Of a stretch of 64,000 bases of DNA, positions 19,076 to 31,889 are shown one piece after another. Within the stretch, counting starts at the first letter, position 1; each line of letters starts with the position of its first letter. Position numbers and translations under genes: made by a program. Under the pieces are notes generated by a model. It was not told the DNA's origin. It saw only the letters and a program-made list of their open reading frames with translations, and searched no databases. This stretch comes from Porodaedalea pini (taxonomy: Eukaryota; Basidiomycota; Agaricomycetes; Hymenochaetales; Hymenochaetaceae): assembly GCA_002794775.1 (NCBI GenBank), contig NBAY01000033.1, positions 186,001 through 250,000 on the forward strand. Reading direction: 5' to 3'.

Positions 19076-22000
19076 AAAATGCTGCACGGAGAATATTACA
19101 ACTATGTTACGCGACCCATCGAGCATTGGTTTGATTCTCATTTTGTTTTTGTGTTTTTTTTTTTTTTTGCTGAACAAATTGTGAAGTACTGTAGCATAGA
19201 CTTCATTATCACGCAATGCGATTCGAACACATAAGTGGCTTCCTGTGGGATCAACAGAAATAAATGACGGAGATATAAAGCGTGCAAGCCGATTGCTTTG
19301 AGTATGTGACATCTATGCTGTATGATTTGCCTTGAGAATATCGACGAAACTCGAGGTAAAAATATATCACGGTGCATGGGGGATGAAGTGGCGAACATAT
19401 GAAAGAGCTTTCATCATCTCCGGGAGAACGATACCATGATCCGTCCGAGAGGTGGGAGTACAACATACTAACACAGCGGCTTTCAACATGAGCGCATGTA
19501 TCGAAGGCTTCTGTACAACTCCGCAGTCTAGACAATCCGTCTTTACATGCCTTCACGCTATATAATATTGTCACTCACATTCGTTGACAAGAAAATCTTA
19601 GGCCCTTCCGATCAGAGAGGTGGGGGACAAGCAAGGGTTTTCTATTTCAGGATTCCATATGCATGCGCCACAATTATTATCTGGCGCTAATTTCGAGCTC
19701 CGCGAAGGATCGACATTCGACTCGATCGTCAATTTGCGTTGAAAACAACCTTGATCTTGAGATGCTCATACTGAAGGCAGTAACCATATTGCACAAGACT
19801 ATGCATACACTTACCAGTGTATATTTAGCCCTACTTCATCTCCAACGCTCCTCCCAGAGCAAAAACCACAGTGTTGAGACTGTGGAGCACTTTTGCCTGA
19901 GGTCAAAGTGTGACCTTCAACAAGGAATTTCACGAATACATTGCCAGCTATCTAACGAAATGCAGGTGAGTTTCTTACATGTTCCCTATAAATCCAATCT
20001 TTATAATCCTCGCTGACTTCGAGCATCGGCGGCATTATGGGACGGATCTTGATGGTCATGATTCCCAACAGACGACGTTGCTCGTCCAAATCCGACTAGC
20101 CAACCCCAAATACCAACCCCAGATACTGAGGAAGAACGACTTACTAGGCTTCGAGATGCTAGTAAGTCACGTCTTCCTGTCCAAGCTCCGTCCGAGAGAC
20201 GTATTCTTGTGTAGTTCGAATCAGAAGTGTTACACGATACGACGTTCATGCAATTGTGTATCCTCTGGCGTGGCATTGGAGGCAGCGATAACTTCGTAGA
20301 TCTATCATCTACTCTCGTCTTCTCGTTGAAATTTGAGGTTAGTCTGTTCTCCCCAGTTTCCCATCGATGCGGAAGCGCATTCCGTTTCTCCGCTTGTCTT
20401 CCTCTCGACGCATACTTCAATTCGTTCTTTGAAATAATGGAGTAGATTGTCACACTCTAGTTAGGAAAGACCATATGGATTCTCTCCACGGACCCTCTTC
20501 ATAATGCGCGAAACCCTTTTGGCATGGCCTTTTTAAGTCGAGCAGTGTTTTCTCTCCCCTACGTTATCATACTGGCTAACTCTGATTTTCACAGACCACA
20601 GACATACGTGCTGACACCATCTCGCCGCTGCCCAGGGAATTTTAATACGTCATTGTTCCGTCACTGAGGTGCTCATCGTAGGTTTCCGTGAGTGACGTCC
20701 TACAACTAATCATATCACCTTTGGACATGGAGCATGGAGACGACGTTTGAAGCTTGCGCAGAGAAGCTGCATATAATTAGCCAGAAATGATCGCAAGGAA
20801 GCTCAACTTTAGATATGAAAAGCCAAATGCTTGTTGCTTGCTAGATGTGCAGTAAGGAGTCAACACTTTGAATGCTCCGACAATGTTCCTTTATTTAGGG
20901 CATCGTAGAAGTTTCCGCTCATGGGATGCCAGGTGCGATCAGTGAGGTGCTTACCCTTACCGCTGCCGGCACCGCGATCGTCGTAGCACTTCCGACACTT
21001 TCGAGTTGTTTAGTAGCCGCTCCATGATGGCTTCCGAGGGAGGTAAGTGGGCATAGTTTCTCTGTATCTGAACGGAGAACTACGCATTACTGATTTCGGA
21101 GCAAAGCTAGGGAACTGTAGTGGAGACTGTGCGTAATCCCAACGGTGAGCTGAGGTACGGTAATGGTCGGCATCGCACTTTGGACCTGCATATGCATGTC
21201 TTGATTTGGCACGTCTGTAATGCGGCGTGCAGATCGGTTGTATTTTCGCGTCACTATCCGCCCATTCATTCTTGAGGCAGCAGTTCGCGAGCTATTCTTA
21301 TTCTGGCTGACAGCTCGGATTTTATGAAGTCGGCAGAGCTATGCAGATGATGTGCCTCAGTGACTAGGTAATCATGGACAAGGACGAACGGGGAACAACG
21401 TACGGCCTTGCCGCAAGGCATATCATACCGCGTTCTGGAACCTCAGCCAGTTGGCCTACGTCTCTCTGGCCTACTGGACGGCAGCGCTGGACTCCGCGTG
21501 CTTTCCTCTCCTTAACTAATCTCCGTGCTCAATGATTTCTCATTCGGGCACCCCGAGTTTCTCGCACGTCCAGACTCCAATGGCACCTGCGGCCGCCCAA
21601 CCTTCATCCCCAATCTTCCAATCCCCCGCCTCTGTCCGCGTTCCTCACCGACGAAGGTGCACTGGCTCACACCCCTGCGGTGTGGTGCGATTCCTTGTGG
21701 ACCTGAAACGTCATGGATAAGTAGTGCGACTCTGGTTCGCTGGGCGGCGCGCTCGACGTTCCTTGTTCAACTGATTTTCGAGACTTGCGGACGGGCAACT
21801 GGCCGAACGGCTCGGAAATAATGATCATTGCGGGCGCCTGTCACTGTCGATCTCACGCCCCCTCCGATGCCTTCCTGTCCGCTCACCCCGGGGTCCTTAC
21901 CCGCACGAGAGAGATTAGATATTGATGGCCGTGATGACCGTCGGATTGTCTTCGCAATGCAGGAACTCAACCTTCCTGTTCTGGACCGACATTTAAAGGC

Positions 22001-23673
22001 ATTCATGAAGAGCAGCAGCAATTTGAGATTGCCTTTACCTTGCTTGCAGCTCGTACGACGGAACGGAGTTGCTGCTGGTACCAGAAACTGTGATGCTAGT
22101 ATATTGCCCAAAAGCACACGTATGCTATGGACTTGATAAGAAATACTACGGTGGTACTGAATCTCATCTTATCGCGCCTACGGACGCGCTCTCTGTTTGG
22201 ATAAATTCTGTGTCGGAATAATGCTGTGGAGGCTCAGACGCAGTTTGTGGACTACTGCGAAACTCTTTGGCATCATCCATTAACACTCAGCGGATGCTAC
22301 ACATGGGCATAGGCTTCGTCTTACCTGCTAATGATTAAGTATAGAAAGAAACGACCCACAGCCACTCGTTCGGCAGCAGCTTGCGATCGGGGCTATCTAG
22401 CATCTTATCATTGACCAACTCTACCTCATTCCTGATTTATGACGAGAAGTGCCTCACTGGACGACAACATCGCATCACTTTTCATTCTCATGCTCATGCA
22501 ATTCAGGAAGACAGAACATGTCCAGCGCGGCGCAATCTGTTCTTCTATTTCTAGCTTCTCTTCTCCAACTCATGATATTGTCGTGCACATAAATATGGCG
22601 TGTCAATGAATTATAAGAAGACCTCCGCCTGTAGTCCACGATGCCGACGTCCCCATCATCCGTACGTATCATCGTGATTCATGATTAACGACTTACCGGT
22701 CTTTTTCTTTTTTTAATCCATGGCATTCAGCTCATCCGCTTCGATTCATTCTGCATCAAGGCATTCATCTCTGAGCGCTGAGCGCTGAGACTGGAGCTCG
22801 GCTCGACTCGAGTTTCTGTTATCTTACCCTTTTTTTCTTCATTCTTATTTGGTTTCCGCTCTGGGCCTCGGTAGCCGGACTGCCAACTAACCGATCGACC
22901 GTCCAACTCGCCAACACCTGGTCGTCTTCAGTCTTCCATTCCCTGTTGCCTTATATAGAATCCCATCAATTCGATTCGATTTTTCTTTCTTTCTTTCTTT
23001 CAGTATATTGCGATTGCAGCTCAGTTGCTGCGGAATGGCTTCTCTTCTTCTTTTCTTCCCGTTTTCTGCAGGACTTCCTGGAGCGCGTTGGAGAATTATT
23101 CATTTTAGGGCCTGTTCGGCTGGCAGAACTACATACATAATAACATAGTATTCCGTGTGAAGTTCCCTGCCAAAAGAGAGAGAGAGAGAGATAAGTCGTG
23201 ATCGCGCAAGACTACTCAGATAAAAAATTTCCTTTTCAAGGTACAGATCCTGCTCGGTTGACTATCATTGCGTTATATGATATATGATGTACGATGTGTA
23301 TGATGTTTTGATAAGTAGGTCGTACACGCTTTCTGAGTCTGATACGCTATGTTATGCTATTCTAGTCCTTGAACTTCCGATCAGACTTAACTTAACCCGA
23401 AATCATAGGGCAGGCTGTTACTCCATAAAATCCGCAGCCTCGGACGCCGGACGCGTGTACAGTACAATCTCATCCAGGAACCGCAAACCGTGTACAGTCC
23501 GCTGACAAAAGTTTATGCCGCCCCTGTTTTTTGTGTAATCCTGAAATTACTCCATTTTTTATCTGATGCCCTCCAAGAAATTCAGGCATACTTTATATAT
23601 GATAAGTAATGTTCATATGGAATTTGAGGATGATACGTGAGGAATTGAGCTGGGAATGATGATTTGGGGGGCT

Positions 23674-23788
23674 AGGGTGTTCGGTGCAGCTGATGATTTT
23701 GCCGTATCGCGATTTGCAACTAGTACTTGTGCATATCGCGATACAGCCAAATCACGTTCGCGCGTGATACTGCAACCGAACACGCTCT
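23674..23788. mobile_element. Short inverted-repeat element (MITE-like), about 115 bp
   Basis: The ends are inverted copies: GGGTGTTCGGTGCAG on the left and CTGCAACCGAACACGCTC on the right. Inner arms also pair: GATTTTGCCGTATCGCGAT at 23714-23732 against ATCGCGATACAGCCAAATC. There is no coding capacity. GTGTTCGG termini occur on many small fungal DNA elements, but I cannot name the superfamily or prove a target duplication. Confidence 0.6.
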
Positions 23789-23832
23789 TACTTATCTCAC
23801 CACACGACCAGGCTGTGTTGCTATCACACTAG

Positions 23833-24028
23833 TACTACAGTAGAAATTCTCAGTGGAAATTCTCATAATGCATAATGTTATAATGCATATCCAGCATAAT
23901 GCATAAGATTGTGCCGAAACAAACTGAGGTTTGCCAGCCAAATTAGCATGTCATACTGCATATCCAGCCTATTGCATTGGCTTGAGGTAGGAACCGACCA
24001 TATGCATTATGAGAATTTCTACTGTAGT
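23833..24028. mobile_element. Second short inverted-repeat element (MITE-like), about 195 bp
   Basis: The left end ACTACAGTAGAAATTCTCA and the right end TGAGAATTTCTACTGTAGT are perfect inverted repeats of 19 bases. Inner sequence repeats CATAATGCAT and ATATCCAGC motifs. A second partial copy of the end motif (GGAAATTCTCATAATGCAT) follows the left terminus. No coding capacity is present. Confidence 0.7.
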
Positions 24029-25488
24029 TGCAAATGGAATAAACTGGCAGGGTGTTTGTGAGCTTTGTTCTTCCCCTTTCGGAACGAAAGATAATAAAAT
24101 CTAGCGTATGCTGTGCAGAGCTCGTTGAGATACAATAGGAAGAATAAGTGAAAACCCAGACACGACGGAAACCGGGAATTTTAGACACAACATAGCATAT
24201 GTACGAAAAGACGTTGAAGTAAAATTAATTAATAGATAAATAAATATCTAAGTATAAGCAAGCCTGGCTTCAAATTCTTCGAGCATTCTAGCATAAATCT
24301 AGGGTATTTCCATCTCGGCGGGCTTATCTTGTTCCTCGAGTTTGCAACGTGGCAGACGGCAGACGGCAAGTGGAATGCACGTTGCAGTCCAGACTTCAGC
24401 CGACTCGAAAGAACAAAGCAAAAAGAAAAACGAGGGTCGAGGATCAAAAGTAGAGAGTGTATGGCATCCTCCGAATGGCACGATCGAAGCTCGGCGCACG
24501 AGCACTTTGAGCGAGTGAGCAGGACGTGGGACGGATGATAGATGGTTGAGACATACGATATGTTATAGTTGATAGTTTGCCAGTTAATAGACAGCGGATA
24601 CGGGTTAGATTCCTCGATGCTTACGATTGCTTTGGCGTCTGTCCTGGGGAAAGGAAAGAAAGGAACTGATCCTCAAGAGACATAGCATAGCGAAGTAAGG
24701 AAACGAATAGTTGTGGCTTCGGCCTCTTTGAGCTTGACGCAGATTGGCGCATTGGTTAGTGAGCGTTTCGGACGTTGATAGCGCACGGACGGCCGCACCG
24801 AGTGCCTGCGGGGCGTGGTATATGTGGCAGTATAGCAGTGCTCGAGAAAGACACCTCGGAGTGTTTCATCTAGTCGAGACGGACATTGCAGAGGTACCGC
24901 TGCGATCATTAGAAAGCGGAATGTTTATGCCGGGACCGTCGGAAGTAAAATTTAGTAAAGCGTGCTGATGATTATTGATTGAGAGGTGAGGTGAGGCGAA
25001 GAGAGTCTAGGGAGGGAGGGAACGTATACTATGTGGGAGGACTATAGCGGATGTGGATTGGCGTGTATTGATACACAGGATTCCACACACGTACTGAGGT
25101 TGATTGGAATGAGCTCGTCTGACTCGAGTCGACGCGAAAGATGCACCGCATAGGCGAGTCTAAAGCCTTGGAGTGACAGGGCGAGGGACTGATGCTGTAA
25201 GTGATTCGAATGCACGCTGGTTGGAAACAAGGTAGCTGTAACATAGCTGAAACTGAGTCGAAACGCGCAGATAGAAGAAGAGAAGATTTGAGAGGCTGTG
25301 TGATGTGACGGCGGAAATTGTGCACCGAGGATGACTCAGACACGCTCGGATCTCGTCGCGCGTGATTAGAAAACGGCGGTGTCCGGGGGTCCCGTGTGTG
25401 CGTCGATCACAGAATTTGCAGTGTCTCCTGCTCTCGATGCTATCTCGCTCACTCGCCGTATATGGGACGGCCGCAACCCTCGTCCGCA

Positions 25489-25496
25489 TATATAAG
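25489..25496 (+). promoter_or_regulatory. TATA box of the PAL gene
   Basis: TATATAAG lies 112 bases before the PAL start codon, in a CG-rich promoter segment, at a spacing plausible for a fungal core promoter with a short leader. Confidence 0.6.
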
Positions 25497-25607
25497 ACAA
25501 CATCCAAATCTTAGTTATGCAGCCAAACAACCCGTCAGGAGCACCGTCCTCCTCTCTCCCCATCTCATCGTCGTTGCCTTCTATCACACAGCAGAGCAAT
25601 TACAATC

Positions 25608-28414
25608 ATGGTCGCCAACTCAGACATCCGCTCCCACCGCGCTTACAGTGCCTCGTCGACCACCACCACCGTCGCCTCTCCGAGACAAGAGCCCACCGTA
25701 GAGGCAACCATCCCTCTGCGCGTCCCGACGCCCGAGGAGAGTGCCAAGTACAACGCATTCCTCGCACAGGCAGCCTGCCTGCGCGACTTCGTCGCGTCCC
25801 ACCACGAGCTTGAGGCGTACAAGTACGTTCCCCCCAACCTATTTACTAATGAACAATTGCTAATCGTGCTCTAAATGTAATCAGGAACGGCGCACCTATC
25901 GCCCTGACAGGTGAAGGCCTCACGCTCCCTGCGGTCGCCGCCGTCGCACGCTACCCCGACCTTGTCTCCGCTGCCATTGACGAGGCTCTCGACGTCCTCT
26001 CGAAGGACGCTACCCGCGTCGACGCGCTTGCGCGTTCGCGCACCATCATTGACGACAAGCTCGCACAGAACAAGAGTATCTACGGCGTGAGCACCGGTTT
26101 CGGTGGCAGTGGTGAGCGTCTACAGATAACTAGATAACGGTTAAGCAAGCGCTAACCTATGAAGGAACTTTCTCAGCCGACACCCGTACGGCAGAGCACG
26201 ATTCTCTCGGGCTCGCCCTCCTGCAGCACCAGCATGCTGGTGTCCTCCCCTCCTCGCTCGAGGCCCTCGCCGACTTCAACGCCTCCCCCTCCTCCGCCCC
26301 CTACGCTAAGTCGAAATCCAGCACCCCCCTCCCGCTCGGCGGTGCTCTCTCCACGCTCTCCATGCCCGCCGCCTGGACGCGTGCTGCCCTCCTCGTGCGG
26401 CTCAACTCGCTCCTCCGGGGGCACTCTGCCGCCTCGCTCCCTTTGCTCACCGCCATGGGCGGCCTCCTCTCCAAACAGATCACACCCGTCGTACCGCTCC
26501 GCGGAAGCATCAGTGCGAGTGGGGACTTGAGCCCCCTCAGCTATGTTGCTGGCGCGCTGGTTGGCGAGCGTGGGATTTATTGCTATACGCCGGCGCCTGG
26601 GGAGGCGAAGGCAGGTGATGCGTTGGGGATGGGTGGGGAGGCGACCCACATCTTGCGTGCGCCTGATGCACTCAAGGCTGCAGGCCTTAAACCTATAGCG
26701 CTCCGCCCGAAGGAACAGCTTGCGATCCTCAACGGAACCGCGTTCAGCTGCGGTGCTGCTGCACTCTGCGTCGTACGTTCTTCATGCTCTTCATCAGAAG
26801 AAAACTAATTAAATTGGATAATAGGAGGAAGCGAGACAGCTTGTGCTGCTGGGCACGGTATGCACAGCGATGGGCACCGAGGCGATGCGCGGCTCCGCGG
26901 ACTCGTTCTGCGAGTTCATCCAGCGCATCCGCCCGCACCCTGGACAGGTCCGTTTTTTCCTTCCTTCTTCGCCTCCAATTCTTCTCTTACTCATCAACTC
27001 GTTAATTCATCACTCATTATGAACAGATCGAGACAGGCGCTCTCCTCTCTCACTTGCTCGCGCCCTCGAAGCTCGCGACGCACCACGCCGAGCCGGAGTC
27101 AGGCGCGGCGTCGACCAGTCTGGCAGAGAGCGGTAAGGACGCGGCTCTCGTTGAGGAGGAGACGATCGATGCCGATGCGGGCACGCTGCGCCAGGACCGC
27201 TACCCTCTGCGCACGGCCCCGCAGTGGCTCGGCCCGCAGCTGGAGACGGTCCAACACGCGGCGGAGACGATTGCTATTGAGTGCAACTCGAGTGCGTTCT
27301 GCTTTCTTTTGATTCATTTTTATTCCTTTTGAGAATGAAGTGGAACTGACGATGGTGACTTGATTTTACAGCGACGGACAACCCGCTGATCGACCCGGAG
27401 ACCGGCGTCGTGCACCACGGCGGAAACTTCCAAGCCATGGCCGTCACCTCCGCGCTCGAGCCTCTCCGCCTCGCGCTCTTCCACGTCGGCAAGCTTCTCT
27501 TCGCACAAGCCACCGAACTGCAGAACCCCTCGATGTCCGGTGGACTCACAGGAAACCTCGCTGCCACGGATGCGTCACTCAACTTCTGTGGCAAGGGCCT
27601 CGACATCGCCATGGCCGCGTACGTCGGGGAGCTCGCGTTCCTCGCGAACCCCGTCTCTACTGGAGTGCAGAGCGCGGAGATGCACAACCAGGCGGTGAAC
27701 TCGCTCGCGCTCGTCGCAGCGCGGTATACGCTCCAGGCGATTGACGTGCTGCAGCTAGTTACAGCGAGCTATATCTACTTGCTCTGCCAGGCTGTGGACT
27801 TGAGGGCCCTGCAGAAGCGGATGGAGGCGCGCACATATGCGATTGTGGAGGAGTTGGTGAAAGAGCACTTCGGTAGTGAGGTTGACGCGAAGGTGGTTGC
27901 GGAAGCGGTGTGGGCTGCCTTTGACGGCTCGGCGAACATGGATGCGCGACCGCGCACGGAGAAGGCTGCAAAGGCGAGCACGCAACCGCTCGTCGACCTT
28001 CTCCTCTCTTCCCCATCTTCCTCTTCCTCACTCTCCGCCCTCCCAGCCTTCCAAACGGCCCTCTCGACCTCCCTTCACACCACGCACAACGCCCTAACAA
28101 CCTCGTTCCTCACCTCCACCTCCTCTCCTTCCTCAGCAGACTATCTCCCTGCGCTCCCGCTCCTGGGACGCACCCGCGCGCTTTACTCCTTCGTCCGCTC
28201 CGTCGAAGGCGAGGGGCTGGGCGTGGGGATGCACGGCCGCGAGAACCTCAGCAAGTTCGAGGGCGGGCTGAGCTGGGGCGCGTGGGAGGACGAGAAGGCG
28301 AATGCAGGGAGGAAGGGCAGGACGATTGGCGGCGAGGTGGGCGTTATTTACGAGGCGATTCGCGATGGGCGGTTGAAGGGTGTTTTGGTGGCCATGTTTG
28401 GGGAGGAGGCGTAG
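25608..28414 (+). CDS. PAL: Phenylalanine (tyrosine) ammonia-lyase
   Basis: Six exons splice in frame: 25608-25822, 25885-26111, 26177-26772, 26825-26947, 27027-27291 and 27372-28414, giving about 822 aa. The enzyme deaminates phenylalanine to cinnamate through an MIO group made from Ala-Ser-Gly. The triad is visible in [18 protein letters not shown] (about residues 261-263). Other hallmarks are [32 protein letters not shown]-like RPHPGQ, ECNSTTDNPLID and GGNFQAMAV. The LLQHQHAG segment has the His-Gln seen in fungal PAL/TAL enzymes, so tyrosine activity is possible. The protein is longer than the roughly 700-750 aa of better-known fungal PALs. Part of the excess is a Ser/Thr/Leu-rich stretch around residues 665-720. 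In basidiomycetes PAL feeds cinnamate and benzoate metabolism. Confidence 0.95.
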
Positions 28415-30759
28415 AAGAGCGACTGCGAACTGAATCCAGCGTCGGTGTCTTTTTTTGCCTCGATTGGGCTAAGGGATGTGATGCCTCAATAGATCTCTGT
28501 CTTTAATTTGTCTGTCTCTGTTCGCGATTCCGATTCCATGGTATTCGACTACATGTATTATTCGTTCCCTTTTCCTTCTTTACTTTACGCGGTCGACATT
28601 ATCATGCGATCCTTAACCATACATACAACGACAACCGTTCTTACATATGCACCTCCAAATCGTACTTACCCTTACCTTCAAGTTTATGCTTACTTTGTAT
28701 ATACAAATTTCTTGTTCGGATAGAAATTTATTTGTGTCTTGCTTCGTTCACTTGCGTGATGGGCCTGAGACTATAGAATGAATGTGTATTTTTACGTGTT
28801 CGACATTCCTACACATATGACTAACATTTGTACGACCGACCGTACAATCATTCGTACATAATACAGTATATTACGCTTCGGTTGTGTTTGTGCTTATGTC
28901 TGTGCTTGAGGTGAAACTCGACTCTTGGGATTGCTTGCGAATCGTGGCTTTCGTCGTTGGTTGGGGGAGGACCGGGGAGGGGAGGGGAGACTCGGGACAG
29001 GACAGTTGCAATGATAAAGAGATCTAAAATATTGAGGGCCGGCGTGTACGCGACGCGTCGAGGCACGAGACCCGGATAGGGCCCGAATGTTTGGATTGTG
29101 AGTCTGGACAGACTCAGCGACGTATAATTGTGCTGCGGTGCACTCTCCCTCTGCAACATCTGTCCTGCCTAGCTATTTGCACACAGACACAACTTGAAGT
29201 GCACTCTGCTGTATCCGCGGTCTATGCATCCTGAAATGAGGACTAGGAATGAAGAGAAGCGGCTAACGTCGGCACCCAGCCCAAGCACACGAATGGGGTA
29301 ATATGCAGACGAAGTACGACTACGTGAAACTTCAAGCTTCGAGTTCGAGTGCCTACTCCGAGTCCCGACTCGAACGCTAGAGCACACATTATGCACACGT
29401 ATGACGACGCGCGGGTGGGACGGGACCACGGTAGCATGTGCAACGAATCATCGTGGTATGCATACAGCATACGGCCCTCGGACGGAGCTTGCAGTACTAG
29501 TACTAGTGGCTACCGAGCCCGGAAAGTAAGTGTGCCTCGGTATTTGGGGTTACTTGGTCGGATTTGGACTCGGACTCGGCGCACCGTTCGTCAGGCTTTC
29601 AGTTGTCCATACAATAATGCCTCCCGAGGGTATGAAGTCAGCCGGATCATGAAGTGGATAAAGACACCTTACTAGCCAGCAGCGTAATGCAATATATTCG
29701 GTAATTTCCTTGGTGGACTCGGAGTCGGAGGTCACACTACTATTTTGGTCTCGAGTCAGCGGCACACACATTGTGATCTTTGCCCGGGAGGAGCTTGGGG
29801 TCAGGTCAGGTTTTTGCGCTAGGATGTGCGTGCGTTGCTTTTGACGAAGAAAGAATTAACCAGCTTCAATTGAAGATGGGGACTGTCTTCAAGTTCAAGT
29901 TATTTTGACGGAAGTCGATCCTACAATGCTTCGCGGAGCTTGAAATCCAACACTGGTTGTTTAGTGAGACCTTCCGATAAGCGCTGACATCCCCTCTTGC
30001 CAGAAATATTTCTCCGAGATGCGAGTGACCAATAACGGCAGTGTAAATCCGTAAGCACGGACACTGGTACTGGCACAGTGGCAGTTGTCTAGATTGCCCA
30101 AGTCCAGAACACCACTAGTACTAGTACTAGTACTGGCATGATGCGCTCACCTCGAAAGCCAATCTCAGCTCGGGCGGATCATGGTATTGTTGATTTGTTC
30201 TCCCCTCGATGATGAAAGCCTCTGAGTTGTGTCCGTCATTTCATCCCCCTTGCACCGTAATATTCATTCTCTAGTCGGGAATTCGCGGAAATGGCACAAC
30301 GTAGACGTCACGTACCAAAGCATCTGGACTCGGGGGCTTTACATATGGGTTTGTCATGACTTTAACTAGGTCGGAAATGCATTGCATAATAGCGACACCT
30401 TTGTTACTTCACAGACTGCTGAAACTCTGTGCTTTATTGTTGACTACAAACGCAGATACGTCCAAGGCTCCGGTTCACCTTTTGCTAGAAAAATTCTACC
30501 CAGTGTGTTTACTATTCTCTCCTCCCGCAGAAAGCACGAAATTAACAAAGATCATCGGCGTAAGTTGGAGGAGGCTGTGAAATAGACGTACGGAACGCGA
30601 TGAGATGGTTAATTGGTTTGGCGTAGGAGTGCCATATAGATTATGTAAGCTCGCCTTTCCTTTTCGTTAGCTTTTACTTCGACCGCACTCGCTTTGTACC
30701 TATAGAACTGGTTCAGCTGAAGCTTATGCAATCTGAGCCCATCCGGTCCACGACAGTTC
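28415..30759. other. Gene-free interval downstream of PAL
   Basis: No gene is supported. A short CTAGTA tandem occurs at about 30114-30135 and a related one at 29491-29507. From about 30140 to 30550 the sequence resembles 32090-32300, which is the downstream side of F-box copy 3, so this part is probably the relic of another duplicated F-box unit. Confidence 0.5.
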
Positions 30760-31088
30760 TACAGTTGGACTAAAGGTCCAATCACGCCGCGGCCCATTCC
30801 TTGTAGTCCTACTAAACAAGCGCTTGTGCTATGATCGACTTTATAAGCTGCCATCTTGGGTACTGACGCCCTCCGAGTCACTGGGCTAAGTCAAGACTTT
30901 CAGAGTCAGAAAACGGTACCGGTAGAATACACTGGCAACTCCTTCATGGGTGTGCCTCGCGCCTCTCCCAAAATCTCTCTCTCTCTCTCTCTTTGAGAAC
31001 GAGGTTGAGGAGGTGAGCCTTCATCTACTTTCAGCCTTCAACCTGAGGTGGTCTTAGTAACTCACAAAGAATGTGCACGATAGGCTAA
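30760..31088 (+). promoter_or_regulatory. Leader/promoter block of F-box copy 2
   Basis: This is the intact-looking counterpart of 17896-18218: GGACTAAAGGTCCAATC, GACGCCCTCCGAGTCACTGG, ACGGTACCGGTAGAATAC, CTCCTTCATGGGTGTGCC, a CT run (about 30976-30993) and GAGGTGAGCCTTCATC, ending at the start ATG. Strong conservation right up to the ATG suggests a duplicated promoter plus 5' UTR. Confidence 0.65.
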
Positions 31089-31889
31089 ATGTCCCCAAAG
31101 ACTCGACAGTCCGCAGAGATGTCACTTGCGAGACGATCTCAGTCTAGAAACTCCTATGTCTCACTCGCGGCCACCACCAATGAAGGCTCGACGGTGTCCG
31201 AAGAGAACAGGCAGTCAGGAGAAATGCCACTCGCGAGACGACTCCTATCTCCATTACGAGTCAGTCATCAAAGGGAGAGAAGTCGAAGGAATTTCGCGTC
31301 TGCGGCTCGACTCTCCTCAAAGGCTACAAGAAAGCCGACGCCAATCTCTGTGCTCCCTGACGGGCTGCTCGTCGCCATATTCAAAATGCTATACACCCCG
31401 GACACCGAGGGCTTTGCCTTTTCTGTACGCATAGCACAGGTCTCGCGCCGATTTCGCGCTGTTGCGTTCTCCACCTCACGGCTGTGGTCCACCGTGTCCC
31501 CCACTCAGAGGCCAGAAGAGCTTAAATCATTTTTGGAACGGTCAGGAGCGGCGCGCCTAACGATCTTGATTCCCTCGGGATGTCGCAGACTATTCGATGA
31601 AGGAGACATACGTCGATTCATTGTCGCTCTACGTCCTTATTATCCCTTAAAATGGGAGACTGATAAAGAGCACATTGTTTTTGAAAGGCATAGCCCGTGC
31701 AATCAATTATGTGGTTTGTTTGCTGGTACGTACCACTTTCTAATCCTTGTGGCACGTAGACCTAACATGCTTAATATTTTATCAAACACAGACCTGGGAA
31801 AACTAAAATGGATAGTTATCCTAAAACAGATCATCGGGATAAATAAAATCGAGAATTTAATTCCCGGGTTTCTGCCCTTATGTACATAG
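31089..31889 (+). CDS. F-box protein, copy 2 (unbroken)
   Basis: Exon 31089-31725, a 66-base intron (GTACGT...CACAG) and exon 31792-31889 give about 244 aa. The intron length is a multiple of three and has no stop, so retention would also keep the frame. An N-terminal Arg/Ser-rich tail (MSPKTRQSAEMSLARR) is followed by the F-box from about residue 95 (ISVLPDGLLVAIFKMLYTPD...RIAQVSRRFRAVAFSTSRLW) and PEELKSFLERSGAARLTILI. F-box proteins dock substrates to Skp1-Cullin ligases. The expected long C-terminal repeat region is absent, so it may be truncated even though no stop interrupts it. This is the only copy of the close trio without a nonsense codon. Confidence 0.7.
   Translation: MSPKTRQSAEMSLARRSQSRNSYVSLAATTNEGSTVSEENRQSGEMPLARRLLSPLRVSHQRERSRRNFASAARLSSKATRKPTPISVLPDGLLVAIFKMLYTPDTEGFAFSVRIAQVSRRFRAVAFSTSRLWSTVSPTQRPEELKSFLERSGAARLTILIPSGCRRLFDEGDIRRFIVALRPYYPLKWETDKEHIVFERHSPCNQLCGLFAGTYHFLILVARRPNMLNILSNTDLGKLKWIVILKQIIGINKIENLIPGFLPLCT

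Larger units (their letters stand above)
19076..25607. other. Long gene-poor interval
   Basis: I could not support a protein gene in these 6.5 kb. Frames near 19663-20299 and 21525-22136 are uninterrupted for 60-115 codons but match no family I know and give no convincing splicing. Contents include a T run at 19153-19168, simple CTTT repeats near 22984-23001, a GA run near 23175-23190, and two short inverted-repeat elements at 23.67-24.03 kb. The right end contains the PAL promoter. Confidence 0.5.

Noticed and set aside
20210..20230. GTTCGAATC-like string as a tRNA T-loop
   Set aside because: No matching acceptor stem, anticodon arm or A box within range.
19663..20453. Overlapping frames of 100-150 codons on both strands
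   Set aside because: Opposite-strand frames cannot both be real, and neither has recognisable domains.
21525..22136. Pro/Arg-rich open frames as a possible spliced gene
   Set aside because: No family motif and no pair of splice sites that joins the frames sensibly; composition could be chance in GC-rich DNA.
24229..25599. Several 60-115 codon frames upstream of PAL
   Set aside because: No motifs; many start with non-ATG codons or overlap on opposite strands; region is better read as PAL promoter DNA.
30114..30135. CTAGTA tandem as a possible short array or CRISPR-like repeat
   Set aside because: Only a few six-base units with no spacers; a simple microsatellite, also seen near 5677 and 29491.
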